Source of the DNA: VBDM01 sp035317085
Lineage (GTDB): Bacteria; Pseudomonadota; Gammaproteobacteria; Burkholderiales; SG8-39
Direction of reading: 5' to 3'
Assembly (NCBI GenBank): GCA_035317085.1
Contig: DATHHS010000008.1
Span: 1-15,306 of the forward strand
DNA: 15,306 nucleotides
In this document: positions 1 through 7,820 of the stretch, piece by piece
Numbering within the stretch: the first letter of the stretch is position 1
Layout: every line of letters starts with the position of its first letter
Program-made: the position numbers and the translations under genes
The notes under the pieces: model-generated
What the model saw: only the letters and a program-made list of their open reading frames with translations
The model's database searches: none
What the model was told of the DNA's origin: nothing

Positions 1-1
1 G

Positions 2-1933
2 TCAGCGCCCCGGAACGATGATGCGGCCGCCCTCGCCCGCCATCTCGAGCATCAGCTCGTTCATGCGGCGCACGAACCCGGCCGGGTCCTCGAGTTGCCC
101 GCCTTCGGCGAGGAGCGCCTGGTCGAAGAGGAGATTTCCCCAGTCGGCGAAGCGCGCCGTCTCCCCGTCCAGGCGCTGCACCATGGGATGCGACGGATTG
201 ATTTCGAGGATGGGCTTCGCCTGCGGGCCTTTCTGCCCGACCGCCTTGAGGATGCGCGCGAGATTGCCTCCCATGTCGTGCTCGTCCGCAACCAGGCACG
301 AGGGCGACTGCGTAAGGCGCGCGGTGACGCGCACGTCCTTCACCCGGTCGCCGAGCGCGTCCTTCAGTTTCGCCACCAGCGCGCGGTGCTCGCCGATCTG
401 CTTCGCGTCCTCCTTCTTCTCGTCGTCGGACTGGAGCTTGGACAGATCGAGCTCGCCCTTCGCGACCGAGGCGAGCGCCTTGCCCTCGTGCTCGGCGAGG
501 TTCCCGACCAGCCACTCGTCGACGCGCTCGGAGAGGAGCAGCACTTCGACGCCGCGCTTCCTGAAGATTTCCAGGTGCGGGCTGTTTTTCGCGGCGAGAA
601 AAGTCTCAGCGGTCGCGTAGTAGATCTTGTCCTGACCGGCCTTCATGCGCGCGATGTAGTCGGCGAGCGAGACGCTCTGCTCCTCGCTGTCGGTATGCGT
701 GGAGGAAAATCGCAGGAGCTTCGCGATGCGCTCGCGGTTGGCGGGATCCTCGCCCACGCCTTCCTTGACGACGCGGCCGAACTCCTTCCAGAAGCCCGCG
801 TACTTGTCCTTCTCTTTCTCGGCGAGCTCTTCGAGCAGACCGAGGACGCGCTTGGTGCAGCCGGCGCGGATCGCCTCGATGTCGCGGCTCTCCTGCAGGA
901 TCTCGCGCGAGATGTTGAGCGGCAGGTCGTTCGAGTCGACCACACCGCGGACGAAACGCAGGTACGCCGGCAACAATTGTTCAGCGTCGTCCATGATGAA
1001 CACGCGCCGCACGTAGAGCTTCAGGCCGCGGCGCTCGTGGCGGTCCCACAGGTCGAAGGGCGCGCGCGCCGGGATGTAGAGAAGCTGCACGTACTCCTGG
1101 CGGCCTTCGACGCGGTTGTGGCTCCAGGCAAGCGGCGCCTCCGGATCGTGCGCGACGTGCTTGTAGAACTCCTTGTACTGGTCTTCGCTGATCTCCGATT
1201 TCGGCCGCGCCCACAGCGCGCTCGCCTGGTTGACCGTTTCGTCCTCGTCGGTGACTATTTCCACCGATTTTTCCTTGTCCCACTTCATCTTCTTCATCAC
1301 GATCGGAATCGCGATGTGATCGGAATACTTGCGAACGATCTCCTTCAGCTTCCACTCCGAAAGCAACTCGTCCTCGCCTTCGCGCAGGTGCAGGATGACG
1401 TCGGTGCCGCGCCCTTCCTTTTCGGCGGCTTCGACGGTGTATTCCCCACCACCGTCCGATTCCCAGCGCACTGCTTTATCGGTGGGAAGTCCCGCGCGGC
1501 GCGTCAGGAGCGTCACGCGGTCGGCGACGATGAAGGACGAATAAAAACCCACGCCGAACTGCCCGATGAGCCGCGCGTCCTTCGCCTGGTCGCCGGTGAG
1601 CGAGTGCAGGAATTCGCGCGTACCGGACTTGGCGATGGTGCCGATGTTGTTCACCACCTCGTCGCGCGACATGCCCACGCCGTTGTCCGACACCGTGACG
1701 GTCCGCGCCTGCTTGTCGAAAGATACGCGGATCTTCAGGTCGGCGTCCGAGCCGTACAAGGCGTTGTCGGACAGCGCCTCGAAGCGCAGCTTGTCCGCCG
1801 CGTCCGAGGCGTTGGAGACGAGCTCCCTCAGGAAGATCTCCTTGTTGCCGTACAGGGAGTGGATCATGAGGTGAAGCAGTTGCTTCACCTCGGTCTGGAA
1901 ACCCAGGGTTTCCTTGGTCGTCGTCACAGTCAT
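2..1933 (-). CDS. htpG: Molecular chaperone HtpG (bacterial Hsp90)
   Basis: Cytosolic ATP-dependent dimeric chaperone of the Hsp90 family that remodels client proteins, often with DnaK. The 643 residues (E. coli HtpG is about 624) cover all three domains. The N-terminal GHKL ATPase shows the helix FLRELVSNASDAADKLRFEA, with catalytic Glu37 and Mg-binding Asn41. It also shows the DNGVGM box (residues 83-88) and the lid glycine motif GQFGVGF (124-130). The middle domain contains LPLNISREILQESR, and a C-terminal dimerisation domain follows. The gene is complete: its TGA stop is at bases 2-4, so only what lies downstream is missing. The ATG at 1931-1933 has a purine-rich GAGAGG stretch just upstream. 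It is transcribed away from the DUF898 gene and has its own heat-shock promoter (1964-1992). All key nucleotide-binding residues are present, so it should be functional. Confidence 0.97.
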   Translation of the reverse strand: MTVTTTKETLGFQTEVKQLLHLMIHSLYGNKEIFLRELVSNASDAADKLRFEALSDNALYGSDADLKIRVSFDKQARTVTVSDNGVGMSRDEVVNNIGTIAKSGTREFLHSLTGDQAKDARLIGQFGVGFYSSFIVADRVTLLTRRAGLPTDKAVRWESDGGGEYTVEAAEKEGRGTDVILHLREGEDELLSEWKLKEIVRKYSDHIAIPIVMKKMKWDKEKSVEIVTDEDETVNQASALWARPKSEISEDQYKEFYKHVAHDPEAPLAWSHNRVEGRQEYVQLLYIPARAPFDLWDRHERRGLKLYVRRVFIMDDAEQLLPAYLRFVRGVVDSNDLPLNISREILQESRDIEAIRAGCTKRVLGLLEELAEKEKDKYAGFWKEFGRVVKEGVGEDPANRERIAKLLRFSSTHTDSEEQSVSLADYIARMKAGQDKIYYATAETFLAAKNSPHLEIFRKRGVEVLLLSERVDEWLVGNLAEHEGKALASVAKGELDLSKLQSDDEKKEDAKQIGEHRALVAKLKDALGDRVKDVRVTARLTQSPSCLVADEHDMGGNLARILKAVGQKGPQAKPILEINPSHPMVQRLDGETARFADWGNLLFDQALLAEGGQLEDPAGFVRRMNELMLEMAGEGGRIIVPGR

Positions 1934-1963
1934 TGCCTGCCTCTCGCTCGTCCCAGCGCAGGG

Positions 1964-1992
1964 ATATGGGGCTGGAATCCGCGCCGTTCAAG
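1964..1992 (-). promoter_or_regulatory. Sigma-32 (RpoH) heat-shock promoter of htpG
   Basis: Read on the minus strand, CTTGAA (1987-1992) is followed after 15 bases by CCCCATAT (1964-1971). This is an almost exact match to the RpoH consensus CTTGAAA-N13-15-CCCCATNT. It ends about 30 bases upstream of the htpG ATG, leaving a short 5' leader. Heat-shock control of htpG is well known in other proteobacteria, so motif, spacing and gene identity agree. Confidence 0.82.
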
Positions 1993-2048
1993 TCCCGCCG
2001 GGCCGCGGCCGGGACGTCGATCCGAATATAGCGCAGTTCCGGAATTCC

Positions 2049-2077
2049 TTGAGCGTGCGGGGGCGAACGTCTATGCT
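2049..2077 (+). promoter_or_regulatory. Probable sigma-70 promoter of the DUF898-M48 operon
   Basis: TTGAGC (2049-2054) and TATGCT (2072-2077) are separated by the ideal 17 bases, and each matches the housekeeping hexamers at four of six positions. Transcription would begin near 2084, about 40 bases before the chosen GTG start. This rules against the longer in-frame starts upstream, one of which (ATG 2073) lies inside the -10 box. Confidence 0.5.
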
Positions 2078-2126
2078 GGCGGCTGTTCTCCGCGCCGCTG
2101 TCAACTACAAGAACAAGGGAGGGCTC

Positions 2127-3116
2127 GTGGCACATCCATCAGACGCGGCTCCGTCTGCCGCAAGCAATGTCGTTGCGCTCAAGTTTACCGGCCAGGCCGG
2201 CGAGTATTTCCGCATCTGGATCGTCAATATCTGCCTGTCCATCGTCACGCTGGGCATCTATTCGGCGTGGGCGAAGGTCCGGCGCAAGCGTTATTTCTAC
2301 GGCAACACCTTACTCGGGGATTCGGCGTTCGAGTACCTGGCGGACCCGAAGGCGATCCTGAAAGGCCGGATCGTCGTCTTCGCCGGCTTTGTGGTGTACT
2401 CCCTGGCCGGGAAAATCAACCCGCTGGCGGGGGGCGCCATGGCGCTGGTTTTCCTGGGAGTCCTGCCGTGGCTTCTGGTACGCGCTTCGCGTTTCAATTC
2501 CGTGAATTCGGCCCACCGCAACGTGCGCTTCGACTTTCGTGCCAGTTATTGGGAGATGGCCCGGCTTCTCGTCCTGCCGGTCCTGCTGGTCCCGCTCACG
2601 CTCGGCCTGCTCTATCCCTACTACGCGTACCGCAAGCGGCAATTTTTCCTCGAGCACAGTTCCTACGGGACAACGCGGTTCGCATTCGAGGCCTCGGCCA
2701 AAGCCTACTACCTCGTCTACTTCAAGGCGGCGCTGATGTTCCTGCTGTTCCTCGCCGGATCGGTGGTCACGCTCGGCATCGGCGCGCTTCCGCTCTACAT
2801 CTGGTTCGCCGCGTATCGCGACGGCGCCGTCGCGAGGCTCACCTGGAGAAGCACGCGCCTTGGCCGACTGCGCTTCGTCTGCGGCTGGAAGACGGGAGGG
2901 CTGTTCAAGCTCTTTTTCCTCAACAGTCTCGGCGTCATCTTCTCCGCGGGCCTCTTGGCGCCGTGGGCCGCCGTGCGCACGGCGCGCTACCAGCTCCAGC
3001 GAATCGCGCTGCATCCCAGCAGTGAAATCGACGCGTTCCTCGCGGCCGCCGAAGAGCAGGTCGGAGCGATCGGCGACGAGGCGAGCGACCTGCTCGGGTT
3101 CGATTTCGGTCTATGA
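2127..3116 (+). CDS. DUF898 (YjgN family) multi-pass inner-membrane protein
   Basis: Uncharacterised polytopic membrane protein of the DUF898 family (E. coli YjgN is a member), 329 residues from the chosen start. Family hallmarks are clear: an F-G-GEYF-IWIVN opening, then TLGIYSAWAKVRRKRYFYGN, where basic residues follow the first membrane helix. The same TLGI or TLGL pattern recurs twice more (TLGLLYPYYAYRKRQFF and TLGIGALPLYIWFAAYRD), which suggests internally repeated units. About six hydrophobic segments are visible. The start is the GTG at 2127, behind the ribosome-binding stretch AAGGGAGGG (2115-2123). The frame stays open upstream to 1914, but that part crosses the likely promoter and reads as non-coding. 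The stop overlaps the ATG of the M48 peptidase (ATGA, 3113-3116), so the two are translationally coupled. Molecular function is unknown; a role linked to the peptidase is inference from the operon. Confidence 0.9.
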   Translation: MAHPSDAAPSAASNVVALKFTGQAGEYFRIWIVNICLSIVTLGIYSAWAKVRRKRYFYGNTLLGDSAFEYLADPKAILKGRIVVFAGFVVYSLAGKINPLAGGAMALVFLGVLPWLLVRASRFNSVNSAHRNVRFDFRASYWEMARLLVLPVLLVPLTLGLLYPYYAYRKRQFFLEHSSYGTTRFAFEASAKAYYLVYFKAALMFLLFLAGSVVTLGIGALPLYIWFAAYRDGAVARLTWRSTRLGRLRFVCGWKTGGLFKLFFLNSLGVIFSAGLLAPWAAVRTARYQLQRIALHPSSEIDAFLAAAEEQVGAIGDEASDLLGFDFGL

Positions 3117-4132
3117 CGCCGTTCGGGGCGCGCTACTACGACGGAAAAACGTCGCAGCAGCGGGAAGTCCGGATATGGGCGGAGCCGTCCGGACGTCTGC
3201 GCGTGATCGGCGAGGGAATCGACTTCAGCTGCCCCATCGCAGAGGTCCGCGCTTCGCCGCGCGTGGGAAACACCACGCGCCATCTGCAGTTTCCGGACGG
3301 TTCGCAGTGCGAGACCGGGGACAACGATGCGGTGGACCGCGCCTTCGCCCGGGAACCCCGTGAGGCGGCCGGACGCCTGATCCACTCGTGGGAAAGCAGA
3401 TACAGCTACGCCGTGCTCGCACTTGCGCTGACCGCGGCGGCGCTCTGGGCGGGGATCGCTTACGGCATTCCGGCACTGGCGCAGCGGGTGGCGGCTGTCC
3501 TGCCGCCTTCGATCGAGACGGCCATCGGCCGCGACGCGCTCGCCGGGCTCGACCAGATCCTGCTTTCGCCCTCGAAGCTGCCGCCTGCACGGCAGGAACA
3601 GGTGCGGGCGCTGTTCTCGAACATGATGTCGGGCATCGAGGGCGCGGGCGGATACCGGCTGGAACTGCGCTCGAGCAAGCGGCTCGGGGCCAATGCCCTC
3701 GCGCTCCCTTCGGGCGAGGTCGTGGTCACCGATCAGCTGATCGAGCTCGCCGAGACGGATGACGAGCTCGTCGCGGTCCTCGCCCATGAGATCGGCCACC
3801 TGCGCCAGCGCCACGCCTTGCGGCGGCTGCTGCAGGATTCGGCGACCGTGCTGCTGATCGCGGTCGTCACGGGAGATCTCACCTCGGTCGCCTCGCTCGC
3901 CACGGCGCTGCCCGCGATCCTCCTCCAGGCCAAGTACTCGCGCGACTTCGAACGGGAAGCCGACGATTTTGCGATCGGGTACATGAAGGACCACGGCATT
4001 CCGGCCGAAGCTTTCGGCGCAATCCTGCTGCGCATGGATCAGCGCAGGGGCGCGGCGGCGGACCTGCCGGATTACCTTTCGACCCACCCGGCAACGCGTG
4101 AGCGCGCGGAGCGCTCGCGCGTTGCGCGCTGA
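3113..4132 (+). CDS. Membrane-anchored M48 family zinc metallopeptidase
   Basis: Zinc endopeptidase of the M48 (HtpX/Ste24/BepA-like) family, 339 residues. The zinc signature VLAHEIGHLRQRHAL gives ligands His225 and His229 with catalytic Glu226. The third ligand is probably Glu282 in the FEREADDFAIGY motif, and the late THPATRER motif is also present, so all active-site elements are there. An N-terminal soluble region of about 95 residues precedes one strong membrane segment (about 98-120, YAVLALALTAAALWAGIAYG). The arrangement predicts a cytosolic N-domain and a catalytic domain on the far side of the membrane, but the topology is inferred. The long hydrophobic stretch after the zinc helix (about 244-268) is typical of the family and may sit at the membrane. 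The start codon overlaps the stop of the DUF898 gene, so the two are likely made together. A role in envelope protein turnover is plausible; substrates are unknown. Confidence 0.93.
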   Translation: MTPFGARYYDGKTSQQREVRIWAEPSGRLRVIGEGIDFSCPIAEVRASPRVGNTTRHLQFPDGSQCETGDNDAVDRAFAREPREAAGRLIHSWESRYSYAVLALALTAAALWAGIAYGIPALAQRVAAVLPPSIETAIGRDALAGLDQILLSPSKLPPARQEQVRALFSNMMSGIEGAGGYRLELRSSKRLGANALALPSGEVVVTDQLIELAETDDELVAVLAHEIGHLRQRHALRRLLQDSATVLLIAVVTGDLTSVASLATALPAILLQAKYSRDFEREADDFAIGYMKDHGIPAEAFGAILLRMDQRRGAAADLPDYLSTHPATRERAERSRVAR

Positions 4133-4167
4133 CGCCTTTACCACCGGCGCGCAGGTGGGTGAGTAGG

Positions 4168-4173
4168 TAGAAT
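4168..4173 (+). promoter_or_regulatory. Possible -10 box (TAGAAT) for the M16 protease gene
   Basis: TAGAAT lies 45 bases before the M16 start codon in the 86-base gap after the M48 gene. It differs from TATAAT at one position. No convincing -35 hexamer sits 16-18 bases upstream, so this is a weak call. Read-through from the DUF898-M48 operon is equally possible. Confidence 0.25.
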
Positions 4174-4218
4174 GGAACTTGTCCTCAAGCCCCCTGTCTC
4201 TATCCGCGGGATCCGATA

Positions 4219-7041
4219 ATGCTCAGAAAAACCGCCCTTCTGTCCGTGCTCGTCCTTTTCGCCCTGCCGCCCGCGGCCATTCAATCCGCACAGGGGGCGC
4301 GCGCACCGAAGCAATCCGCCCAGGGGGCGCGCGCACCGAAGCAATCCGCCCAGGGGGCTCGCGCGCCGAAGCTGGCCGCTCTGGAACGGGTCACCTCGAT
4401 CGAAGGCGTCACCGAGTATCGCCTCGCGAACGGCCTGAAAATCCTCCTGATCCCCGACCGTTCGATCGACACCGTCATGGTGAACGTCACCTACCTCGTC
4501 GGCTCGCGCCACGAGGGCTACGGCGAGACCGGCATGGCGCATCTGCTGGAACATCTGATGTTCCGCGGCACCAAGCGCTTTCCCGATATCAAGGCGGATT
4601 TCCAGCAGCGCGGGGCGCGCTACAACGGCAGCACCTCGTTCGACCGCACCAACTACTTCGAAATCTTTACCGCGAACGAAAAGACCCTCGACTACGTCCT
4701 GGATGCGGAAGCCGACCGCATGGTGAACGCTCCGATCGCCCGGCGCGATCTCGATGCGGAAATGACCGTCGTCCGCAACGAGTTCGAGTCGGGCGAGAAC
4801 AGCGCCTCCAGCGTGCTGCGCGAGCGCGTGGCGGCGAGCGCCTACCTCTGGCACAACTACGGAAATGCGATCATCGGGGCGCGATCGGACATCGAGAACG
4901 TCCCGATCGAGCGCCTGAAGGCCTTCTACCAGCACTACTACCAGCCGGACAACGCGGTGCTGCTCCTGTCCGGAAACCTGAACGAGTCGGCCGCGCTCAA
5001 GCTCGTGCAGAAGCACTTCGGCAGGATCGCCAAGCCGTCGCGCGTGCTGCGCCAGACCTACACCGTCGAGCCGACCCAGGACGGCGAGCGCACGGTCACG
5101 CTGCGGCGCTCGGGCGACGTGCAGATCGTTTCGGCGCTCTACCACATGCCTCCGGGAACGCATCCCGAGTACGCGGCGGTGGACGTGCTGGTCGCGCTGA
5201 TCGGCCACGTGCCCTCGGGCCGGCTGCACAAGGCGCTGGTCGAGACGGGCCTCGCAAGCTCCACATTCGGCACCGAGCGGCAGCAGCACGAAGCCGGCTT
5301 CGCCTACTTCGGCGCGAATGTCCGGCAGGATGCCTCGCTCGATGCGGCCCGCGACGCGTTCCTCGGGGTCCTCGAGGGGTTCGCGCGCAAACCGGCGACC
5401 GAGGAAGAAGTCGATCTCGCGCGCAGGCGCCTCGTCAACGACATCGAGCTCACGCTCGCCGATTCCCGCGAGCTCACCGCCATCCTTTCCGAATATGCCG
5501 GAGTGGGCGACTGGCGCTTCCTGTACCTGTATCGCGACATGCTGAAAAAGCTCACCACCGCCGACGTCCAGGCCACGGCGATGCGTTACCTCAAGCCGTC
5601 CAACCGCACGCTGGGAATGTTCCTCCCCACTGCCGCGCCCGACCGGGCGGAGATTCCGCCGGTGCCGGATGTGGCCGCGCTGCTCAAGGACTACCGCGGG
5701 TCGGCCACGGTGGCGCAGGGCGAGGCCTTCAATCCCACCCCGGCGAACATCGAGGCGCGGGTGATACGCAAGACTCTTCCCGGCGGCATGAGGCTCGCGC
5801 TCCTGCCCAAGAAAACGCGCGGCGGTACGGTGGTCGCGCAGCTCGCGCTGCAATGGGGCGACGAGCAAAGCAAGATGAATCGCGCCGTGGCCTGCGGGAT
5901 CACGGGCGGGATGCTGCTGCGCGGCACGCAGAAGAATTCCCGCGAGCAGCTGCGCAACCATTTCGACCGCTTGAAGGCGAACGTGGGCGTGAGCGGGGAC
6001 GGCGGCTCGATCGAGACGGTCCGCGAGAACCTGCCGGAGACGCTCAAGCTGATGGCCGAAGTGCTGCGCCAACCGTCCTTCCCTCAGGATGAGTTCGAGC
6101 AGTTGCGCCGCTCCTCGCTCACCGGCATCGACACGCAACGCAGCGACCCGAGCGCGCTCGCAGGCCTGGCCCTCTCCCGCCACCTGAACCCTTATCCGCC
6201 CGCGCACTGGCTGTATACGACCTCGCTCGAGGAGCGCAGCGCGCGGCTCCAGGCGCTGTCTCTCGATGAGGTCAGGCAGTGTTACTCCGACTTCTACGGC
6301 GCCTCCGACAGCGACCTCGCCGTGGTCGGCGATTTCGATCCGGAGGAGATCGCGCGCCTTGCGCAGGAGCTTTTCGGCGACTGGAAAAGCCCGCGCCCCT
6401 TCGCCCGCATCCCCTTGCGCGTCGCCGACGTCTCGCCGATCGATCGCGCGATCAACACGCCGGACAAGGCCAACGCCGTGCTGCGCGCCGGGATGCTGCT
6501 CCGCCTGCGCGACGACAATCCCGACTACCCGGCCTTGCTGCTCGCCAACTACGTTCTCGGCGGCTCCTCCGATTCGCGCCTGACGCGGCGCATTCGCGAG
6601 AAGGAGGGCCTCTCCTATAGCGTCGGCTCGTCCCTGGCGGCCGACAGCTTCTACGAGCGCGGCAGCTTCGGGGTGTTCGCCATCTACGCGCCGCAGAACC
6701 GCGCGAAGGTGGAAGCGGCGATGGAGGAGGAAATCCGCAAGGCGGTCGCCGCGGGCTTCAGCGGAAAGGAAATCGAAGCCGGAAAGAAAGGCCTGCTGCA
6801 GGCGCGGCAGCTCGCGCGTTCCAGCGACGAGAACCTCGCCGGCCGCCTGGTCTCCTACCTGGTGCTCGACCGTACCTTGTCGTGGGACGAGGACCTCGAA
6901 CGAAAGATCGCGGCCCTCACGCCCAAGACAGTCAACGAGACCCTGCGCCGTTACATCGATCCGGCGAAGCTCTCGATCGTCAAGGCCGGCGATTTTGCGA
7001 ATGTCGCGGCCAGTCCATCCGCGCCGAGCCGGGCGAACTGA
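4219..7041 (+). CDS. Exported M16 family zinc protease, two-domain (insulinase/PqqL-like)
   Basis: Large metallopeptidase of the M16 (pitrilysin/insulinase) family, 940 residues, carrying both clamshell halves on one chain. The N-terminal half has the inverted zinc motif HLLEH (His108, Glu111, His112) with the distal ligand Glu188 in VVRNEFESGEN, so it is catalytically complete. The C-terminal half (from about residue 510) starts a second M16 fold but lacks an HxxEH motif, as usual for the non-catalytic half. It holds DSRLTRRIREKEGLSYSVGS, the family's C-domain signature. Residues 1-21 form a signal peptide (MLRKTALLSVLVLFALPPAA), so it is exported, probably periplasmic. A threefold repeat of QSAQGARAPK (residues 22-51) follows at once as a basic, flexible linker. 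The upstream ribosome-binding site is weak (GCGGGA). Members degrade short unfolded peptides; no substrate can be named here. Confidence 0.95.
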   Translation: MLRKTALLSVLVLFALPPAAIQSAQGARAPKQSAQGARAPKQSAQGARAPKLAALERVTSIEGVTEYRLANGLKILLIPDRSIDTVMVNVTYLVGSRHEGYGETGMAHLLEHLMFRGTKRFPDIKADFQQRGARYNGSTSFDRTNYFEIFTANEKTLDYVLDAEADRMVNAPIARRDLDAEMTVVRNEFESGENSASSVLRERVAASAYLWHNYGNAIIGARSDIENVPIERLKAFYQHYYQPDNAVLLLSGNLNESAALKLVQKHFGRIAKPSRVLRQTYTVEPTQDGERTVTLRRSGDVQIVSALYHMPPGTHPEYAAVDVLVALIGHVPSGRLHKALVETGLASSTFGTERQQHEAGFAYFGANVRQDASLDAARDAFLGVLEGFARKPATEEEVDLARRRLVNDIELTLADSRELTAILSEYAGVGDWRFLYLYRDMLKKLTTADVQATAMRYLKPSNRTLGMFLPTAAPDRAEIPPVPDVAALLKDYRGSATVAQGEAFNPTPANIEARVIRKTLPGGMRLALLPKKTRGGTVVAQLALQWGDEQSKMNRAVACGITGGMLLRGTQKNSREQLRNHFDRLKANVGVSGDGGSIETVRENLPETLKLMAEVLRQPSFPQDEFEQLRRSSLTGIDTQRSDPSALAGLALSRHLNPYPPAHWLYTTSLEERSARLQALSLDEVRQCYSDFYGASDSDLAVVGDFDPEEIARLAQELFGDWKSPRPFARIPLRVADVSPIDRAINTPDKANAVLRAGMLLRLRDDNPDYPALLLANYVLGGSSDSRLTRRIREKEGLSYSVGSSLAADSFYERGSFGVFAIYAPQNRAKVEAAMEEEIRKAVAAGFSGKEIEAGKKGLLQARQLARSSDENLAGRLVSYLVLDRTLSWDEDLERKIAALTPKTVNETLRRYIDPAKLSIVKAGDFANVAASPSAPSRAN
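4282..4371 (+). repeat. 30-bp in-frame tandem repeat, three copies, in the M16 gene
   Basis: Three head-to-tail 30-base units (4282-4311, 4312-4341, 4342-4371) each encode QSAQGARAPK. Unit 2 differs from unit 1 at one base, and unit 3 differs from unit 2 at two (GGGGCGCGCGCA versus GGGGCTCGCGCG); all changes are silent. The unit length is a multiple of three, so gain or loss of copies keeps the frame. The array begins just after the signal peptide, where length change would be tolerated. Confidence 0.95.
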
Positions 7042-7050
7042 GAGAAAACC

Positions 7051-7120
7051 GGGGACAGACCACCATTTTTCAGGACAGCCAGGGTGAGCCCGGTGTCGAA
7101 GAAAATGGTGGTCTGTCCCC
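7051..7120. repeat. Long inverted repeat with 19-bp perfect arms (GGGGACAGACC type)
   Basis: The arm GGGGACAGACCACCATTTT (7051-7069) is matched exactly in reverse complement at 7102-7120, with a 32-base spacer. It begins 10 bases after the M16 stop, in the gap between two convergent genes. GGGGACAGACC palindromes resemble dispersed intergenic elements that I recall from betaproteobacterial genomes, some beside REP-associated transposases. No transposase is present here. The transcript would fold into a 19-bp stem, so it could also end transcription or protect the M16 mRNA 3' end. Confidence 0.88.
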
Positions 7121-7149
7121 TCACGGGTGACTTTTAGCGACGACCCTGG

Positions 7150-7169
7150 ATTCCCGCGTTCGCGGGAAT
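7150..7169. repeat. REP-like palindrome (ATTCCCGCG..CGCGGGAAT)
   Basis: Perfect 9-base arms ATTCCCGCG (7150-7158) and CGCGGGAAT (7161-7169) flank TT. The context TGGATTCCCGCG...CGCGGGAATGACG matches the widespread proteobacterial intergenic palindrome usually written GTCATTCCCGCG. It lies between the convergent M16 and greB genes. Confidence 0.8.
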
Positions 7170-7218
7170 GACGGTGCAGAGAGTCGGCGGCGTCAATCAA
7201 TCCGAAACCGTCGCCGTC

Positions 7219-7238
7219 GTCCCCGCGCAAGCGGGGAC
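7219..7238. repeat. REP-like palindrome (GTCCCCGC-GCAA-GCGGGGAC)
   Basis: Perfect 8-base arms flank a GCAA tetraloop, a GNRA-type loop that is very stable in RNA. The unit is followed by CCAGTGAC, as in a second common family of dispersed intergenic palindromes (CCCCGCGCAAGCGGGGACCCA). It ends 19 bases from the greB stop codon and could serve as a 3' end structure for either convergent transcript. No clear U-tract follows it. Confidence 0.8.
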
Positions 7239-7257
7239 CCAGTGACTTTGCAGCGGG

Positions 7258-7809
<552 letters not shown>

Positions 7810-7820
7810 GGTTTGCTTCC

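Noticed and set aside
1914..2126. N-terminal extension of the DUF898 frame to ATG 1914
   Set aside because: It would overlap the htpG start, the heat-shock promoter and the probable sigma-70 promoter. GTG 2127 has the good ribosome-binding site and starts just ahead of the conserved domain.
95..3025. Open plus-strand frame of about 976 codons across htpG and the DUF898 gene
   Set aside because: It runs antisense to htpG and out of frame through DUF898. Both real genes have clear family motifs; this frame has none.
2987..4144. Minus-strand frame of about 385 codons opposite the M48 gene
   Set aside because: The plus strand encodes an M48 peptidase with a full zinc site, and the antisense product is an Arg-rich composition artefact.
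4282..4371. Three 30-bp repeats considered as a CRISPR array
   Set aside because: The units are contiguous without spacers and are coding and codon-aligned.
7051..7120. Inverted repeat considered as the ends of a complete small insertion element
   Set aside because: The spacer is only 32 bases, no transposase is present and no flanking target duplication is evident, so at most it is a non-autonomous palindromic element.
4138..7230. Open minus-strand frame of about 1030 codons opposite the M16 gene
   Set aside because: It mirrors the M16 gene base for base, is rich in Arg, Ala, Gly and His without any domain, and reads through the intergenic palindromes. Long antisense frames are expected in GC-rich genes.
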